In this document: piece after piece, positions 32,571-46,074 of the stretch | How positions within the stretch are numbered: the stretch's first letter is position 1 | Layout: each line of letters starts with the position of its first letter | Source: Antedon mediterranea | Lineage: Eukaryota; Echinodermata; Crinoidea; Comatulida; Antedonidae | NCBI RefSeq assembly: GCF_964355755.1 | Contig: NC_092674.1 | Coordinates: forward strand, 29,562,001-29,626,000 | Length of the DNA: 64,000 nucleotides | Reading direction: 5' to 3' | Notes under the pieces: model-generated | The model's database searches: none | Seen by the model: only the letters and a program-made list of their open reading frames with translations | Told to the model about the DNA's origin: nothing | Made by a program: the position numbers and the translations under genes

Positions 32571-34390
32571 AATATGAAAAACATAATAACACTATAATAT
32601 TTGTAGATGAATGACGCGGACACGTACATATATGTTCATAAGTAATTGATATAAATTGACTTTTAAAAGTGGAATTAACACAAATGATTGTAGATAAATA
32701 TGACGTGAATTGCACGTACATTATGTTGATGAGTAGTATATTTATATAAATCGACTTTGAAAAGTGAAATAACACTAATATTTGTAGATGAATATGACGT
32801 GGACACGTACATATATTGATTAGTATATTGATATAAATCGACTTTTAAAAGTAAAATTAACACTAATATTTGTAGATGAATATGACTTGGACACGATTTA
32901 CATATGTTGATGAGTATATTGATATAAATCGACTTTTAAAAGTGAAATAACACTAATATTTGTAGATGAATATGACGTGGACACGTACGGTACATAATGT
33001 TGATGAGTATATTGATATAAATCGACTTTTAAAAGTGAAATAACACTATTAGTTGTACACTATTGATCATATATGAATATGACGTGAATTGCACGTACAT
33101 ATGTTGATGAGTAGGCCTATATTGATATAATTGACTTCGAAAAGTGAAATAACATTGATTTGTAAATGAATATGACGTGGACAAGTACATTTATTGATGA
33201 GTATATTGATAAATCGACTTTTAAAAGTGAAATAACACTAATATTTATAGATGAATATGACGTGGACACGTACATATGTTGATGAGTATATTGATATAAA
33301 TCGACTTTTAAAAGTGGAATTAACACTATTGATTGTAGACGTGAATTACATGTACATTATGTTGATGAGTGTATTGATATAAATCGACTAAACGTTAAAT
33401 AACACTATCTTGTACAGGTACCCTCACTTGCACTGATGAAGGACTAGTGTTGCCCGAAAACTCTGCTAACTTTTCTGGCTGTTTACTTTATCTTTCTTTC
33501 TTTCTTTCTTTATTAAAAACAAACCAATTGGCAGCAAATCTGCTGAATTGCATGGTAAGGGACAATATACATTCAAAAGACAAGTAAAGTAATAGTCATC
33601 ATTAAACAAAATTATCGCAATTACAAAATATATGTAAATGTAAACATAAAGTTAAAAAAATATAGTCTTATTGCAAGGATATAGTATATACATTATTACT
33701 TAATTCATGGATTAAAGAATAGTCCATGCTTAATTACAGTATAAAAATATAATCTTAAATTTAAGTTGCAGTATTTACATTGGTTTCTTAATTAAAGTCG
33801 ACTTCAGACAATTAAATAATTACAATTATACATTTACAAAAACATTAAATACAAAATTAAATGAGAATTAAGAATAAATTGAGTCAAATTCAAGAAATTT
33901 CTACTAGGCCTATATGTCAAATTAATTAATATCTGGTTACATTATACATTTATTTTCTTTTATTATTTAATCAATACTGTGGCAGCGAGTGAGAAACGGG
34001 ATTGCACTGTTTCCATATCTATTTGTCTTATTTTTGGGACCTGGTATGTATTACTTTTCCGTAAGGCCATATTATGCGTACTCATATTTCTCGGAAACCA
34101 CTCAGCATATCTATACGCATTAGCACATTTCGTTTTGATTTAGCTTTTCGCTTCTTTTTTTGTATCTCCATTGAGACCACAGCATTGTTATTATTTAAGT
34201 ATTTTGCCTTTGTTATTAAAGGTGAAATAACACTAATGACTGTAGATGATATGACATTTATGTTGATGTATATATTTTTGTATAATATAATATGCACACG
34301 TACATACGTTGATAGGTATTGATATAAATAGATTTTTTAAAGTACGGTAATAGACACTTTATTTGTAGATGAATACGACATGGACAAGTT
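32571..34390. repeat. FB2 centre with ~86-bp tandem repeat
   Basis: Reverse of FB1 3711-5544: about nine 86-bp units (32600-33400), the CTGATGAAGG...GCCCGAAA motif (33431-33470), a (CTTT)n tract, a unique block, and a decayed 86-bp unit near 34230-34380. Confidence 0.85.
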
Positions 34391-37240
34391 GCAATAAGTT
34401 TATCCTATTCTTTATCACTGTGCTCAAGTATACCAAAATGGCTATAGTTGAGAACAGTGTTAAACGGGATCGTACATTAATGTTATTTGTTGTATATTGT
34501 TAAGTTTATCCTATTCTTTATCACTGTGCTCAAGTATACCAAAATGACTATAGTTGAGAACAGTGTAAACGGGATCATACATTAATGTTATTTGTTGTAT
34601 ATTGTTAAGTTTATCCTATTCTTTATCACTGTGCTCAAGTATACCAAAATGACTATAGTCGAGAACAGTGTTAAACGGGATCATACATTAATGTTATTTG
34701 TTGTATATTATTAAGTTTATCCTATTCTTTATCACTGTGCTCAACTATACCAAAATGACTATAGTTGAGAACAGTGTTAAACGGGATCGTACATTGATGT
34801 TATTTGTTGTATATTGTTAAGTTTATCCTATTCTTTATCACTGTGCTCAAGTATACCAAAATGACTATAGTTGAGAACAGTGTTAAACGGGATCGTACAT
34901 TGATGTTATTTGTTGTATATTGTTAAGTTTATCCTATTCTTTATCACTGTGCTCAACTATACCAAAATGACTATAGGTGAGAACAGTGTTAAACGGGATC
35001 GTACATTGATGTTATTTGTTGTATATTGTTAAGTTTATCCTATTCTTTATCAATGTGCTCAAGTATACCAAAATGACTATAGTTGAGAACAGTGTTAAAC
35101 GGGATCATACATTAATGTTATTTGTTGTATATTGTTAAGTTTATCCTATTCTTTATCACTGTGCTCAAGTATACCAAAATGACTATAGTTGAGAACAGTG
35201 TAAACGGGATCATACATTAATGTTATTTGTTGTATATTGTTAAGTTTATCCTATTCTTTATCACTGTGCTCAAGTATACCAAAATGACTATAGTTGAGAA
35301 CAGTGTTAAACGGGATCATACATTAATGTTATTTGTTGTATATTATTAAGTTTATCCTATTCTTTATCACTGTGCTCAAGTATACCAAAATGACTATAGT
35401 TGAGAACAGTGTTAAACGGGATCGTACATTAATGTTATTTGTTGTATATTGTTAAGTTTATCCTATTCTTTATCACTGTGCTCAAGTATACCAAAATGAC
35501 TATAGTTAGAACAGTGTAAACGGGATCATACATTAATGTTATTTGTTGTATATTGTTAAGTTTATCCTATTCTTTATCACTGTGCTCAAGTATACCAAAA
35601 TGATTATAGTCGAGAACAGTGTTAAACGGGATCATACATTAATGTTATTTGTTGTATATTGTTAAGTTTATCCTATTCTTTATCACTGTGCTCAAGTATA
35701 CCAAAATGACTATAGTTTAGAACAGGGTTAAACTGGATCGTACATTAATGTTATTTGTTGTATATTGTTAAGTTTATCCTATTCTTTATCACTGTGCTCA
35801 AGTATACCAAAATGATTATAGTCGAGAACAGTGTTAAACGGGATCATACATTAATGTTATTTGTTGTATATTGTTAAGTTTATCCTATTCTTTATCACTG
35901 TGCTCAAGTATACCAAAATGACTATAGTCGAGAACAGTGTTAAACGGGATCGTACATTAATGTTATTTGTTGTATATTGTTAAGTTTATCCTATACTTTA
36001 TCACTGTGCTCAAGTATACCAAAATGACTATAGTTGAGAACAGTGTTAAACGGGATCATACATTAATTTTATTTGTTGTATATTATTAAGTTTATCCTAT
36101 TCTTTATCACTGTGCTCAAGTATACCAAAATGACTATAGTCGAGAACAGTGTTAAACGGGATCGTACATTAATGCTATTTGTTGTATATTATTAAGTTTA
36201 TCCTATTCTTTATCACTGTGCTCAAGTATACCAAAATGACTATAGTTGAGAACAGTGTTAAACGGGATCGTACATTAATGCTATTTGTTGTATATTATTA
36301 AGTTTATCCTATTCTTTATCACTGTGCTCAAGTATACCAAAATGACTATAGTTGAGAACAGTGTTAAACGGGATAGTACATTAATGTTATTTGTTGTATA
36401 TTATTAAGTTTATCCTATTCTTTATCACTGACGTGCTCAAGTATACCAACATGACTATAGTCGAGAACAGTGTTAAACGGGATCATACCTTAATGCTATT
36501 TGTTGTATTATTAAGTTTATCCTATTCTTTATCACTGTGCTTAAGTATACCAAAATGACTATAGTTGAGAACAGTGTTAAACTGGATGGTACATTAATGT
36601 TATTTGTTCTATATTATTAAGTTTATCCTATTCTTTATCACTGTGCTCAAGTATACCAAAATGACTATAGTTGAGAACAGTGTTAAACTGGATCGTACAT
36701 TAATGCTATTTGTTGTATATTATTAAGTTTATCCTATTCTTTATCACTGTGCTCAAGTATACCAAAATGACTATAGTTGAGAACAGTGTTAAACTACATC
36801 GTACATTAATGTTTTGTTGTATATTGTTAAGTTTATCCTATTCTTTATCACTGTGCTCAAGTATACCAAAATGACTATAGTTGAGAATAGTGTTAAACGG
36901 GATCATACATTAATGTTATTTGTTGTATATTGTTAAGTTTATCCTATTCTTTATCACTGTTCTCAAGTATACCAAAATGACTATAGTTGAGAACATGGGT
37001 TAAACTGGATCGTACATTAATGTTTTTTGTTGTATATTGTTAAGTTTATCCTATTCTTTATCACTGTGCTCAAGTATACCAAAATTTCTATAGTTGAGAA
37101 CAGTGTTAAACTGGATCGTACATTAATGCTATTTGTTGTATATTGTTAAGTTTATCCTATTCTTTATCACTGTGCTCAAGTATACTAAAATGACTATAGT
37201 TGAGAACAGTGGTAAACTGGATCGTACATTAATTTTATCC
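34391..37240 (-). repeat. FB2 array, monomer A, - orientation, ~27 copies
   Basis: Reverse-oriented 106-bp monomers facing the + array across the centre. Variants include CATACATTAATG and CGTACATTGATG spacers that recur in blocks. Confidence 0.95.
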
Positions 37241-37607
37241 TTTGCTTTACTGTGCTTTGATTTGATAAGCAAGTTTGGTTGCCCCGCCCCCATATGCTAC
37301 CTACTAAATTAGGATTCCCTAGCTTTTCTATAAAAATTGAAGTACCCACAATGCACGTTATACGGAAGTCATAGTCTTGTAAAATACAGACACAATAGTT
37401 TTTATGGTATTGTTTTCATTTAAATATCACTAAGATTGTCTTAAACTACAAACAACTAAAATTAGTGAAGGTATGCAAGTGTTTCTAAATGTTTACTACT
37501 GATAGTATTAATACAATTTGGATTATATCATTTTCCAGAAAGGTAGAAAAAAACATAAAATAGTTGAGAATTCTCAACTAGCCAGGATGGTATAGGAAAT
37601 ATAGCTC

Positions 37608-37615
37608 ACGCTAGC
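37608..37615. other. FB2 target-site duplication, right
   Basis: ACGCTAGC directly after the ATAGCTC end. Confidence 0.9.
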
Positions 37616-38084
37616 TATATACCTAGCCTCTAGCCTGACGTTGTATAGTTGCTGCATTAATTGTCTTTCTATTTTTGCCAGACTCCGGAGCTATATATCC
37701 AATACCAAATTGGCGAGTAAATCATGTTTTACTTTAAATTAAATTTATACGCTCTTCCACAAGGTCAATTGTTAGTTATACATACAGACTATATTAAAAC
37801 AATGATTTTGAACACGTAGGGCATTTCTTTAAATTCTTTCCTATTGTCGTTTTGTGGTAATTTACAGCTTTTTATATGTTTAACAAACGTACATAATCAA
37901 TTGCGTCTGCATCATGCTAGACTACAACTTCCGGTAGTGACGTAATCAGCATATTTTTGGTAATAAAACTTTTTCACTAAGCTAGGGAATCTTCTGATAT
38001 CAATATTCATTAGACCGTACTTTAGTTAGCCAATCAAAATAAACGTATAAACAATTTTGCGGCAATGTTACATGTTGTTGAGGT

Positions 38085-41000
38085 AAAATATACTGTGTTT
38101 TACAATAACCAATTTGGTTAGAGTAAAACACAATGATAAAGAATAGGAAACATTTAATAATATGATAAATGACATTTACGTAGCAATTTATCACTGTGTT
38201 TTACTATAACCAATTTGGTTAGAGTAAAACACAATGATAAAGAATAGGAAACGTTTAATAATATGATAAATGTCATTACATAGCAATTTATCATTGTGTT
38301 TTACTATAACCAATTTGGTTAGAGTAAAACACAATGATATAGAATAGGCAACATTTAATAATATGATAAATGACATTTACATAGCAATTTAGCACTGTGT
38401 TTTACTATAACCAATTTGGTTAGAGTAAAACACAATGATATAGAATAGGAAACATTTAATAATTTGATAAATGACATTTACATAGCAATTTTAGCACTGT
38501 GTTTTACTATAACCAATTTGGTTAGAGTAAAACACAATGATAAAGAATAGGAAACATTTAATAATAATGATTATTTACATAGCAATTTAGCACTGTGTTT
38601 TACTATAACCAATTTGGTTATAGTAAAACACAATGATAAAGAATAGGAAACATTTAATAATATGATATATGACATTCACATAGCAATTTATCACTGTGTT
38701 TTACTATAACCAATTTGGTTAAAGTAAAACACAATGATATAGAATAGGAAACATTTAATAATAATGATTATTTACATAGCAATTTAGCACTGTGTTTTAC
38801 TATAACCAATTTGGTTATAGTAAAACACAATGATAAAGAATAGGAAACATTTAATAATATGATATATGACATTCACATAGCAATTTATCACTGTGTTTTA
38901 CTATAACCAATTTGGTTAAAGTAAAACACAATGATATAGAATAGGAAACATTTAACAATTTGATAAATGACATTTACGTAGCAATTTATCACTGTGTTTT
39001 ACTATAACCAATTTGGTTAGAGTAAAACACAATGATAAAGAATAGGAAACGTTTAATAATATGATAAATGTCATTACATAGCAATTTATCACTGTGTTTT
39101 ACTATAACCAATTTGGTTAGAGTAAAACACAATGATATAGAATAGGCAACATTTAATAATATGATAAATGACATTTACATAGCAATTTAGCACTGTGTTT
39201 TACTATAACCAATTTGGTTAGAGTAAAACACAATGATATAGAATAGGAAACATTTAATAATTTGATAAATGACATTTACTTAGCAATTTTAGCACTGTGT
39301 TTTACTATAACCAATTTGGTTAGAGTAAAACACAATGATAAAGAATAGGAAACATTTAATAATAATGATTATTTACATAGCAATTTAGCACTGTGTTTTA
39401 CTATAACCAATTTGGTTAGAGTAAAACACAATGATAAAGAATAGGAAACATTTAATAATAATGATTATTTACATAGCAATTTAGCACTGTGTTTTACTAT
39501 AACCAATTTGGTTATAGTAAAACACAATGATAAAGAATAGGAAACATTTAATAATATGATATATGACATTCACATAGCAATTTATCACTGTGTTTTACTA
39601 TAACCAATTTGGTTAAAGTAAAACACAATGATATAGAATAGGAAACATTTAATAATATGATAAATGACATTTACATAGCAATTTAGCACTGTGTTTTACT
39701 ATAAACAATTTGGTTTAAGTAAAGCAGAATGATAAAGAATAGGAATTTAATAATATGATATATGACATTTACATAGCAATTTAGCACTGTGTTTTACTAT
39801 AACCAATTTGGTTAGAGTAAAACACAATGATAAAGAATAGGAAACATTTAATAATATGATATATGACATTCACATAGCAATTTAGCACTGTGTTTTACTA
39901 TAACCAATTTGGTTAGAGTAAAACACAATGATATAGAATAGGAAACATTTAATAATTTGATAAATGACATTTACATAGCAATTTAGCACTGTGTTTTACT
40001 ATAACCAATTTGGTTAAAGTAAAACACAATGATAAAGAATAGGAAACATTTAATAATATGATAAATGACATTTACATAGCAATTTAGCACTGTGTTTTAC
40101 TATAACCAATTTGGTTAAAGTAAAACACAATGATAAAGAATAGGAAACATTTAATAATATGATAAATGACATTTACATAGCAATTTAGCACTGTGTTTTA
40201 CTATAACCAATTTGGTTAAAGTAAAGCAGAATGATAAAGAATAGGAATTTAATAATATGATATATGACATTTACATAGCAATTTAGCACTGTGTTTTACT
40301 ATAACCAATTTGGTTATGGTAAAACACAATGATATAGAATAGGAAACATTTAATAATATTGATTATTTACATAGCAATTTAGCACTGTGTTTTACTATAA
40401 CCAATTTGGTTATAGTAAAACACAATGATATAGAATAGGAAACATTTAATAATATGATAAATGACATTTACATAGCAATTTATCACTGTGTTTTACTATA
40501 ACCAATTTGGTTATGGTAAAGCACAATGATATAGAATAGGAAACATTTAATAATATGATAAATGACATTTACATAGCAATTTATCACTGTGTTTTACTAT
40601 AACCAATTTGGTTATGGTAAAGCACAATGATATAGAATAGGAAACATTTAATAATATGATAAATGACATTTACATAGCAATTTATCACTGTGTTTTACTA
40701 TAACCAATTTGGTTAAAGTAAAACATAATGATAAAGAATAGGAAACATTTAATAATTTGATAAATGACATTTACATAGCAATTTAGCACTGTGTTTTACT
40801 ATAATCAATTTGGTTATGGTAAAGCACAATGATATAGAATAGGAAACATTTAATAATATGATAAATGACTTACATAGCAATTTAGCACTGTGTTTTACTA
40901 TAAACAATTTGGTTAAAGTAAAACACAATGATAAAGAATATGAAACATTTAATAATTTGATAAATGACATTCACATAGCAATTTAGCACTGTGTTTTACT

Positions 41001-42320
41001 ATAACCAATTTGGTTATGGTAAAGCACAATGATATAGAATAGGAAACATTTAATAATATGATAAATGACATTTACATAGCAATTTAGCACTGTGTTTTAC
41101 TATAACCAATTCGGTTATGGTAAAGCACAATGATATAGAATAGGAAACATTTAATAATAATGATTATTTACATAGCAATTTATCACTGTGTTTTACTATA
41201 ACCAATTTGATTAGAGTAAAACACAATGATATAGTATAGGAACATTTAATAACATGATAAATGACATTTACATAGCAATTTATCACTGTGTTTTACTATA
41301 ACCAATTTGGTTATGGTAAAGCACAATGATATAGAATAGGAAACATTTAATAATATGATAAATGACATTTACATAGCAATTTATCACTGTGTTTTACTAT
41401 AACCAATTTGGTTAAAGTAAAACATAATGATAAAGAATAGGAAACATTTAATAATTTGATAAATGACATTTACATAGCAATTTAGCACTGTGTTTTACTA
41501 TAATCAATTTGGTTATGGTAAAGCACAATGATATAGAATAGGAAACATTTAATAATATGATAAATGACTTACATAGCAATTTAGCACTGTGTTTTACTAT
41601 AAACAATTTGGTTAAAGTAAAACACAATGATAAAGAATATGAAACATTTAATAATTTGATAAATGACATTCACATAGCAATTTAGCACTGTGTTTTACTA
41701 TAACCAATTTGGTTATGGTAAAGCACAATGATATAGAATAGGAAACATTTAATAATATGATAAATGACATTTACATAGCAATTTAGCACTGTGTTTTACT
41801 ATAACCAATTCGGTTATGGTAAAGCACAATGATATAGAATAGGAAACATTTAATAATAATGATTATTTACATAGCAATTTATCACTGTGTTTTACTATAA
41901 CCAATTTGATTAGAGTAAAACACAATGATATAGTATAGGAACATTTAATAACATGATAAATGACATTCACATAGAAATTTAGCACTGTGTTTTACTATAA
42001 CCAATTTGATTAGAGTAAAGCACAATGATAAAGAATAGGAAACATTTAATAATATGATAAATGACATTTACATAGTAATTTATCACTGTGTTTTACTATA
42101 ACCAATTTGGTTAGAGTAAAACATTTTAACTATGATAAATGATATTTAGCACTGTGCTGGATAAAGTAAAACACAAATAAAGAATAGGAAACATATAATA
42201 ATGTGATACATTTACAAACAAATTTAGTATTGTGTTTTACTATAGCCAATTTGGTTACAGTAAAACACAATGATAATGAAACATTTATTATATGATGTTA
42301 TTTACATAGCAAAATATTAT
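38085..42320 (+). repeat. FB3 left array, ~101-bp monomer B, + orientation, ~40 copies
   Basis: Monomer B has arms CACTGTGTTTTACTATAACC and GGTTATAGTAAAACACAATG (19 of 20 pair) around AATTT. The linker TGATAAAGAATAGGA is shared with monomer A, followed by a spacer with ATGACATTTACATAGCAATT. Blocks of 7 and 8 monomers are themselves repeated (offset about 699 bp at 40480/41180; about 798 bp at 38190/38990). Confidence 0.95.
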
Positions 42321-43610
42321 ATTAAACATATCTTATTATCTAAACGTTATGATAAAGAATAGGATACATATAATGTAATAATATAATAAATACAAGTTAC
42401 ATAGTTTATCATCTTGTTTTACAGAACCAATTTGGTGACACAGTTAAACACAGTGATAAAGAATAGATACTGTTTTAGGTTATATAACCCTAACCCTAGT
42501 TTGAAGCGACATAATAAATTCATCGCGAAAAAGTACGTATCGTATTCAGAAACTTTTGAAATTTGTTAGATATGTTTAATAGGTTCTTACGTCTATAAAA
42601 CAAACAAAAAATATAAATTTCACGAAAAATTCGTGATTTTAATAATTTGCATTTCTAAAAATGTACACTTATGAAATACCATACATTTTCCAACACATTT
42701 TTACTTCATTGATGATTCCCAGAAATCAAATTAAAACAAATTATGATATTTCTTTTACATTATAGATGTAAGAACCTATATTGAACATGTACCAAATTTC
42801 AAACGTTTTTTAAGACGATACGTATTTTTATCGATGAATTAAGTATGTGATCGCTTCAAACTAGGGTTAGGGTTAAATAACCTAACAGTTCCATTCTTTA
42901 ACACTGTGTTTAACTTTTAACCAAATTGGTTTTAGTACAACACAAGGATAAACTATGTACATTTTATTTTTCATATTACATTATAGGATACATATAATGT
43001 AATAATAATAAATACAAGTTACATAGTTTATCATCTTGTTTTACAGAACCAATTTGGTTACCCAGTTAAACACAGTGATAAAGAATAGACACTGTTTTAG
43101 GTTATATAACTCTAACCCTAGTTTGAAACGATCACATACTTAATTCATCGCGAAAAAATACGTATCGTATTCAGAAACATTTGAAATTTGGTAAATATGT
43201 TCAATAGGTTCTTACGTCTATAAAACAAACAAAAAATAAAAGTTTCAAGACAAATTCGTGATTTTAATAATTTGCATTTCTAAACATTTACACTTATGAA
43301 AGACAATACATTTCCAACACATTTTTACTTCATTGATGATTCCCAGAAATCAAAATAAAACTATTAGGATATTTCTTTTGCATTATAGATGTAAGAACCT
43401 ATATTGGACATATCTACCAAATATCAAACGTTTTTCAAGACGATACGTATTTTTAGCGATGAATATTAAATATGTGATCGCTTCAAACTAGGGTTAGGGT
43501 TAAATAAACTAAAACAGTTATATTCTTTATCACTCACTGTGTTTAACTTTTAACCAAAATGGTTATAGTAAAACACAATGATAAACTTATATGTAAATTT
43601 TATTTTTCAT
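42321..43610. repeat. FB3 centre: two ~615-bp modules with telomere-like AACCCTAACCCTA flanks
   Basis: Each module contains a degenerate monomer B followed by an inverted-repeat unit (about 42480-42890 and 43098-43510). The unit is bounded by AACCCTAACCCTAGTTTGAA and its inverse TTCAAACTAGGGTTAGGGTT, with arms carrying CGTATCGTATTCAGAAAC and TAGGTTCTTACGTCTATAAA. A third partial arm lies at 43840-44110. The telomere-like motif is only two repeats long. Probably a MITE captured and duplicated together with the satellite. Confidence 0.75.
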
Positions 43611-44524
43611 AACATAAAATGTTTGATATTCTTTATAATATTTAATATTATATTTTAGGCCTACTATTAATGACGTATAAATGCACACTACATCTGAAAT
43701 AACTTTCTACTTCATTGGCGATTCTTACCAAAAAAAAAGAACTAATTTTGTTATGTATATAGAGCAACCTATTATAACATGTCTTGTATGATTTTTATCT
43801 CGTTTCAATGACATTTTATACTACAATTCAAATGAAAAAGCATCACAAAATACGTCTGGTATTCAAAAAGTTTCTAAACTCGGTACACAGAAAAAACGAA
43901 TATGTTGAAAATGTATGGTCTTTCATAAGTGTGAATTTTTAGAAATGCAAATAATGGAAGTCATCGATTTGTCTTGAAATTTATAATTTGTTTCGTCTTA
44001 TTGAATATATCTATACAAAATGTCAAACGTTTCTGAATACGATACGTTTTTTTTCTCGATGAATTTATAATGTCGCTTCAAACTAGAGGGTAGGGTAGTA
44101 ACCTAACAAGTATCTATTCTTTATCACTATGTTTAACTGTGTAACCATATTGGTTCTAATAAAAAACAATGATAAACTATGTAAATTGTATGTTTCATAT
44201 ATTACATTTTTGCCAAAAAAAATTATTGGGAATGTCAAATTTCTTTTTCATGACATATATCTACAAATTTCAGAAGCTTTTGAATACGAGTATTTTACGC
44301 AATGTTTTTTTATCCTCATTTTAATATTTTGGTAATGTAATTCACATGCATAAAGTTTTGTATCCAAAAATTGTTTATTCTTGGGTAGAAATGAGGAAAT
44401 AAATAGTATTCCTGTATAATATAATAATCACTAATAAAGTATTTAAAAAAGTGTTGTGTAAACGAACGTTTTTTACACTTCGAATTTTCTGTTACATTAT
44501 GTTTGAATTGAAGCTACAGATATT

Positions 44525-44573
44525 GAATCATGGACCTATAAATTAGTAATTTATAGGTCCATGATTGAACATA
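44525..44573. mobile_element. Micro-palindrome insertion (CATGGACCTATAAATT family)
   Basis: CATGGACCTATAAATT, a 4-base loop, then AATTTATAGGTCCATG, flanked by ATTGAAT and ATTGAAC. Same unit as at 50759-50798. Confidence 0.65.
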
Positions 44574-44843
44574 TCGTCACTCACCACACATTTTTTGTTT
44601 TGTATTTCGAAAGTATTTATTCTAAAGAACAATTGATGCAAACATCAACTGCGTATCTTATTTCATTAATTAATTATATTAATTATAATTTGGCGATTAT
44701 TCGTCACACGAAGCGTCGAATATCGATTCGTCTCGTCATGGGAAGAAAACGTGCATTGCGCACACTGTTTACGCGTCTCAACAATAAACGGCGAATATGC
44801 GATTCGTCACTAATTATGGAACGCCGTTTTACACAAGTTTTTG

Positions 44844-45048
44844 GCGATGATAAAAATTGCGTCGATGATGAAATTGCGTCGATGAAAATTGCATCGACGC
44901 AATGTAGATTGCGTCGACGCAATTTACATTGCGTCGATGAAAATTGCATCGATGAAAATTGCGTCGATGAAAATTGCGTCGATGAAAACTGCATCGATGA
45001 AAATTGCGTCGATGAAAACTGCATCGATGAAAATTGATGTGATGAATT
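44844..45048 (+). repeat. 15-bp minisatellite, left block (FB3 centre)
   Basis: Tandem GATGAAAATTGCGTC / GATGAAAATTGCATC units. The ORF decoding to repeated DENC-V/I is a by-product of the 15-bp period. Confidence 0.9.
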
Positions 45049-45460
45049 TAATTGATTATGAAAATTCCAAATGGTTTTAATTCAATCAATGATGAAAATG
45101 ACTACTAGTAAAGTAAATGATGATGTTAATAATGATGTTAATAATGTTATTATGTTGCTAAAAATTGACGGTTTCTGAATATTTTGATATGATAAACATG
45201 TTTACCGCTTGCGCTAGCGCGCGTTATAGACAAGCGCACAGTGAGCGCGCACTAAAACAATGTTGAAATATATGCACTGATTAACATTTTAGTGATTTAT
45301 TGTCAACACATTTTAGCAATGGATCCATTATTGTCCTTTCGGACACATTATATCTTCTAGCTAATTGCTTCCGTTAATCCACCAGTTCAGTAGGCCTACA
45401 TAAAATTCAGATGTCCAGCATCCATGACATCATATTCAAATCATACCGGCAGGGAGATCG
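45049..45460. other. FB3 core between inverted minisatellites
   Basis: Unique DNA including GCGCTAGCGCGCGTTATAGA near 45213. It sits near the middle of the element, between oppositely oriented 15-bp arrays. No gene seen. Confidence 0.6.
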
Positions 45461-45690
45461 CAATTTTCATCGATGCAGTTTTCATCGATGCAGTTTTCAT
45501 CGACGCAATTTTCATCGACGCAATTTTCATCACATTAACGCAATTTTCATTACATCGACGCAATTTTCATCGACGCAATGTTCATCACATCGACTTATAT
45601 TTTCATTACATCAATACTATATTCATCGACACAATTTCATCACATCGACGCAATTTTCATTGCATCATCGACGCGATTTTATCATCGCCT
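45461..45690 (-). repeat. 15-bp minisatellite, right block (inverted)
   Basis: TTCATCGACGCAATT / TTCATCGATGCAGTT units, the reverse complement of 44844-45048, with some AC-ATC variants. Together the two blocks form a second, inner foldback. Confidence 0.9.
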
Positions 45691-46074
45691 AAACTGGCAT
45701 TCCATACTAATTGCGTGTGATCTGATTGGTGTATTATAAATAAATTCATCGCAATGAATTTTTCAGTAGATGTAATGAGACAGAGTTCAGTAGATGTAAT
45801 GACAGTTAATTTAATTGTTCTGCTCTTTTTGTACAAATCTATACTACTTTATATTATGGATTTTGTAGTACTGTTAAAATTATTAAATCTCTGGAAGTGT
45901 GTTTTACGAGTATGTCCGCAAATTTATGCGTTTACGGTTTTAAAATGTGAGTTTTAAATAGCGAACATGATCTTGTTAGGTGCACTACGCACGCAGTATT
46001 CCAAAATGTCTTACTAATTTGGAGAAAATCATATTGTATCATATCATATTATATCCATTCTTTAAATTCATATT
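45691..46074. other. FB3 segment without recognised content
   Basis: Includes a 67-codon ORF (45754-45957) with no recognisable domain. Otherwise AT-rich DNA leading into the right array. Confidence 0.4.

Larger units (their letters stand above)
29076..37607 (-). mobile_element. FB2: giant foldback-type transposon, 8.5 kb, inverted copy of FB1
   Basis: Reading on the minus strand it matches FB1 end to end: GAGCTATATTTCC end at 37607, palindrome AGTTGAGAATTCTCAACT near 37562, subterminal DNA, array A, centre with the 86-bp satellite, opposed array A, subterminal DNA, palindrome near 29102, and the terminus AGGTATATAAAATATACC at 29076. It has a perfect 8-bp target duplication ACGCTAGC. The unique parts differ from FB1 by scattered substitutions and small indels; the arrays differ in copy number. 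No transposase ORF is seen, so it would depend on an enzyme supplied elsewhere. Confidence 0.92.

Noticed and set aside
42485-43505. Telomeric repeat (AACCCTAACCCTA, TTAGGGTTAGGG) suggesting an interstitial telomere
   Set aside because: Only about two repeat units at each end of an inverted-repeat module; better explained as element ends.
44561-45037. 158-codon ORF with repeated DENC(V/I)
   Set aside because: The repetitive part is the 15-bp minisatellite read in frame; both strands and other frames give similar repeats.
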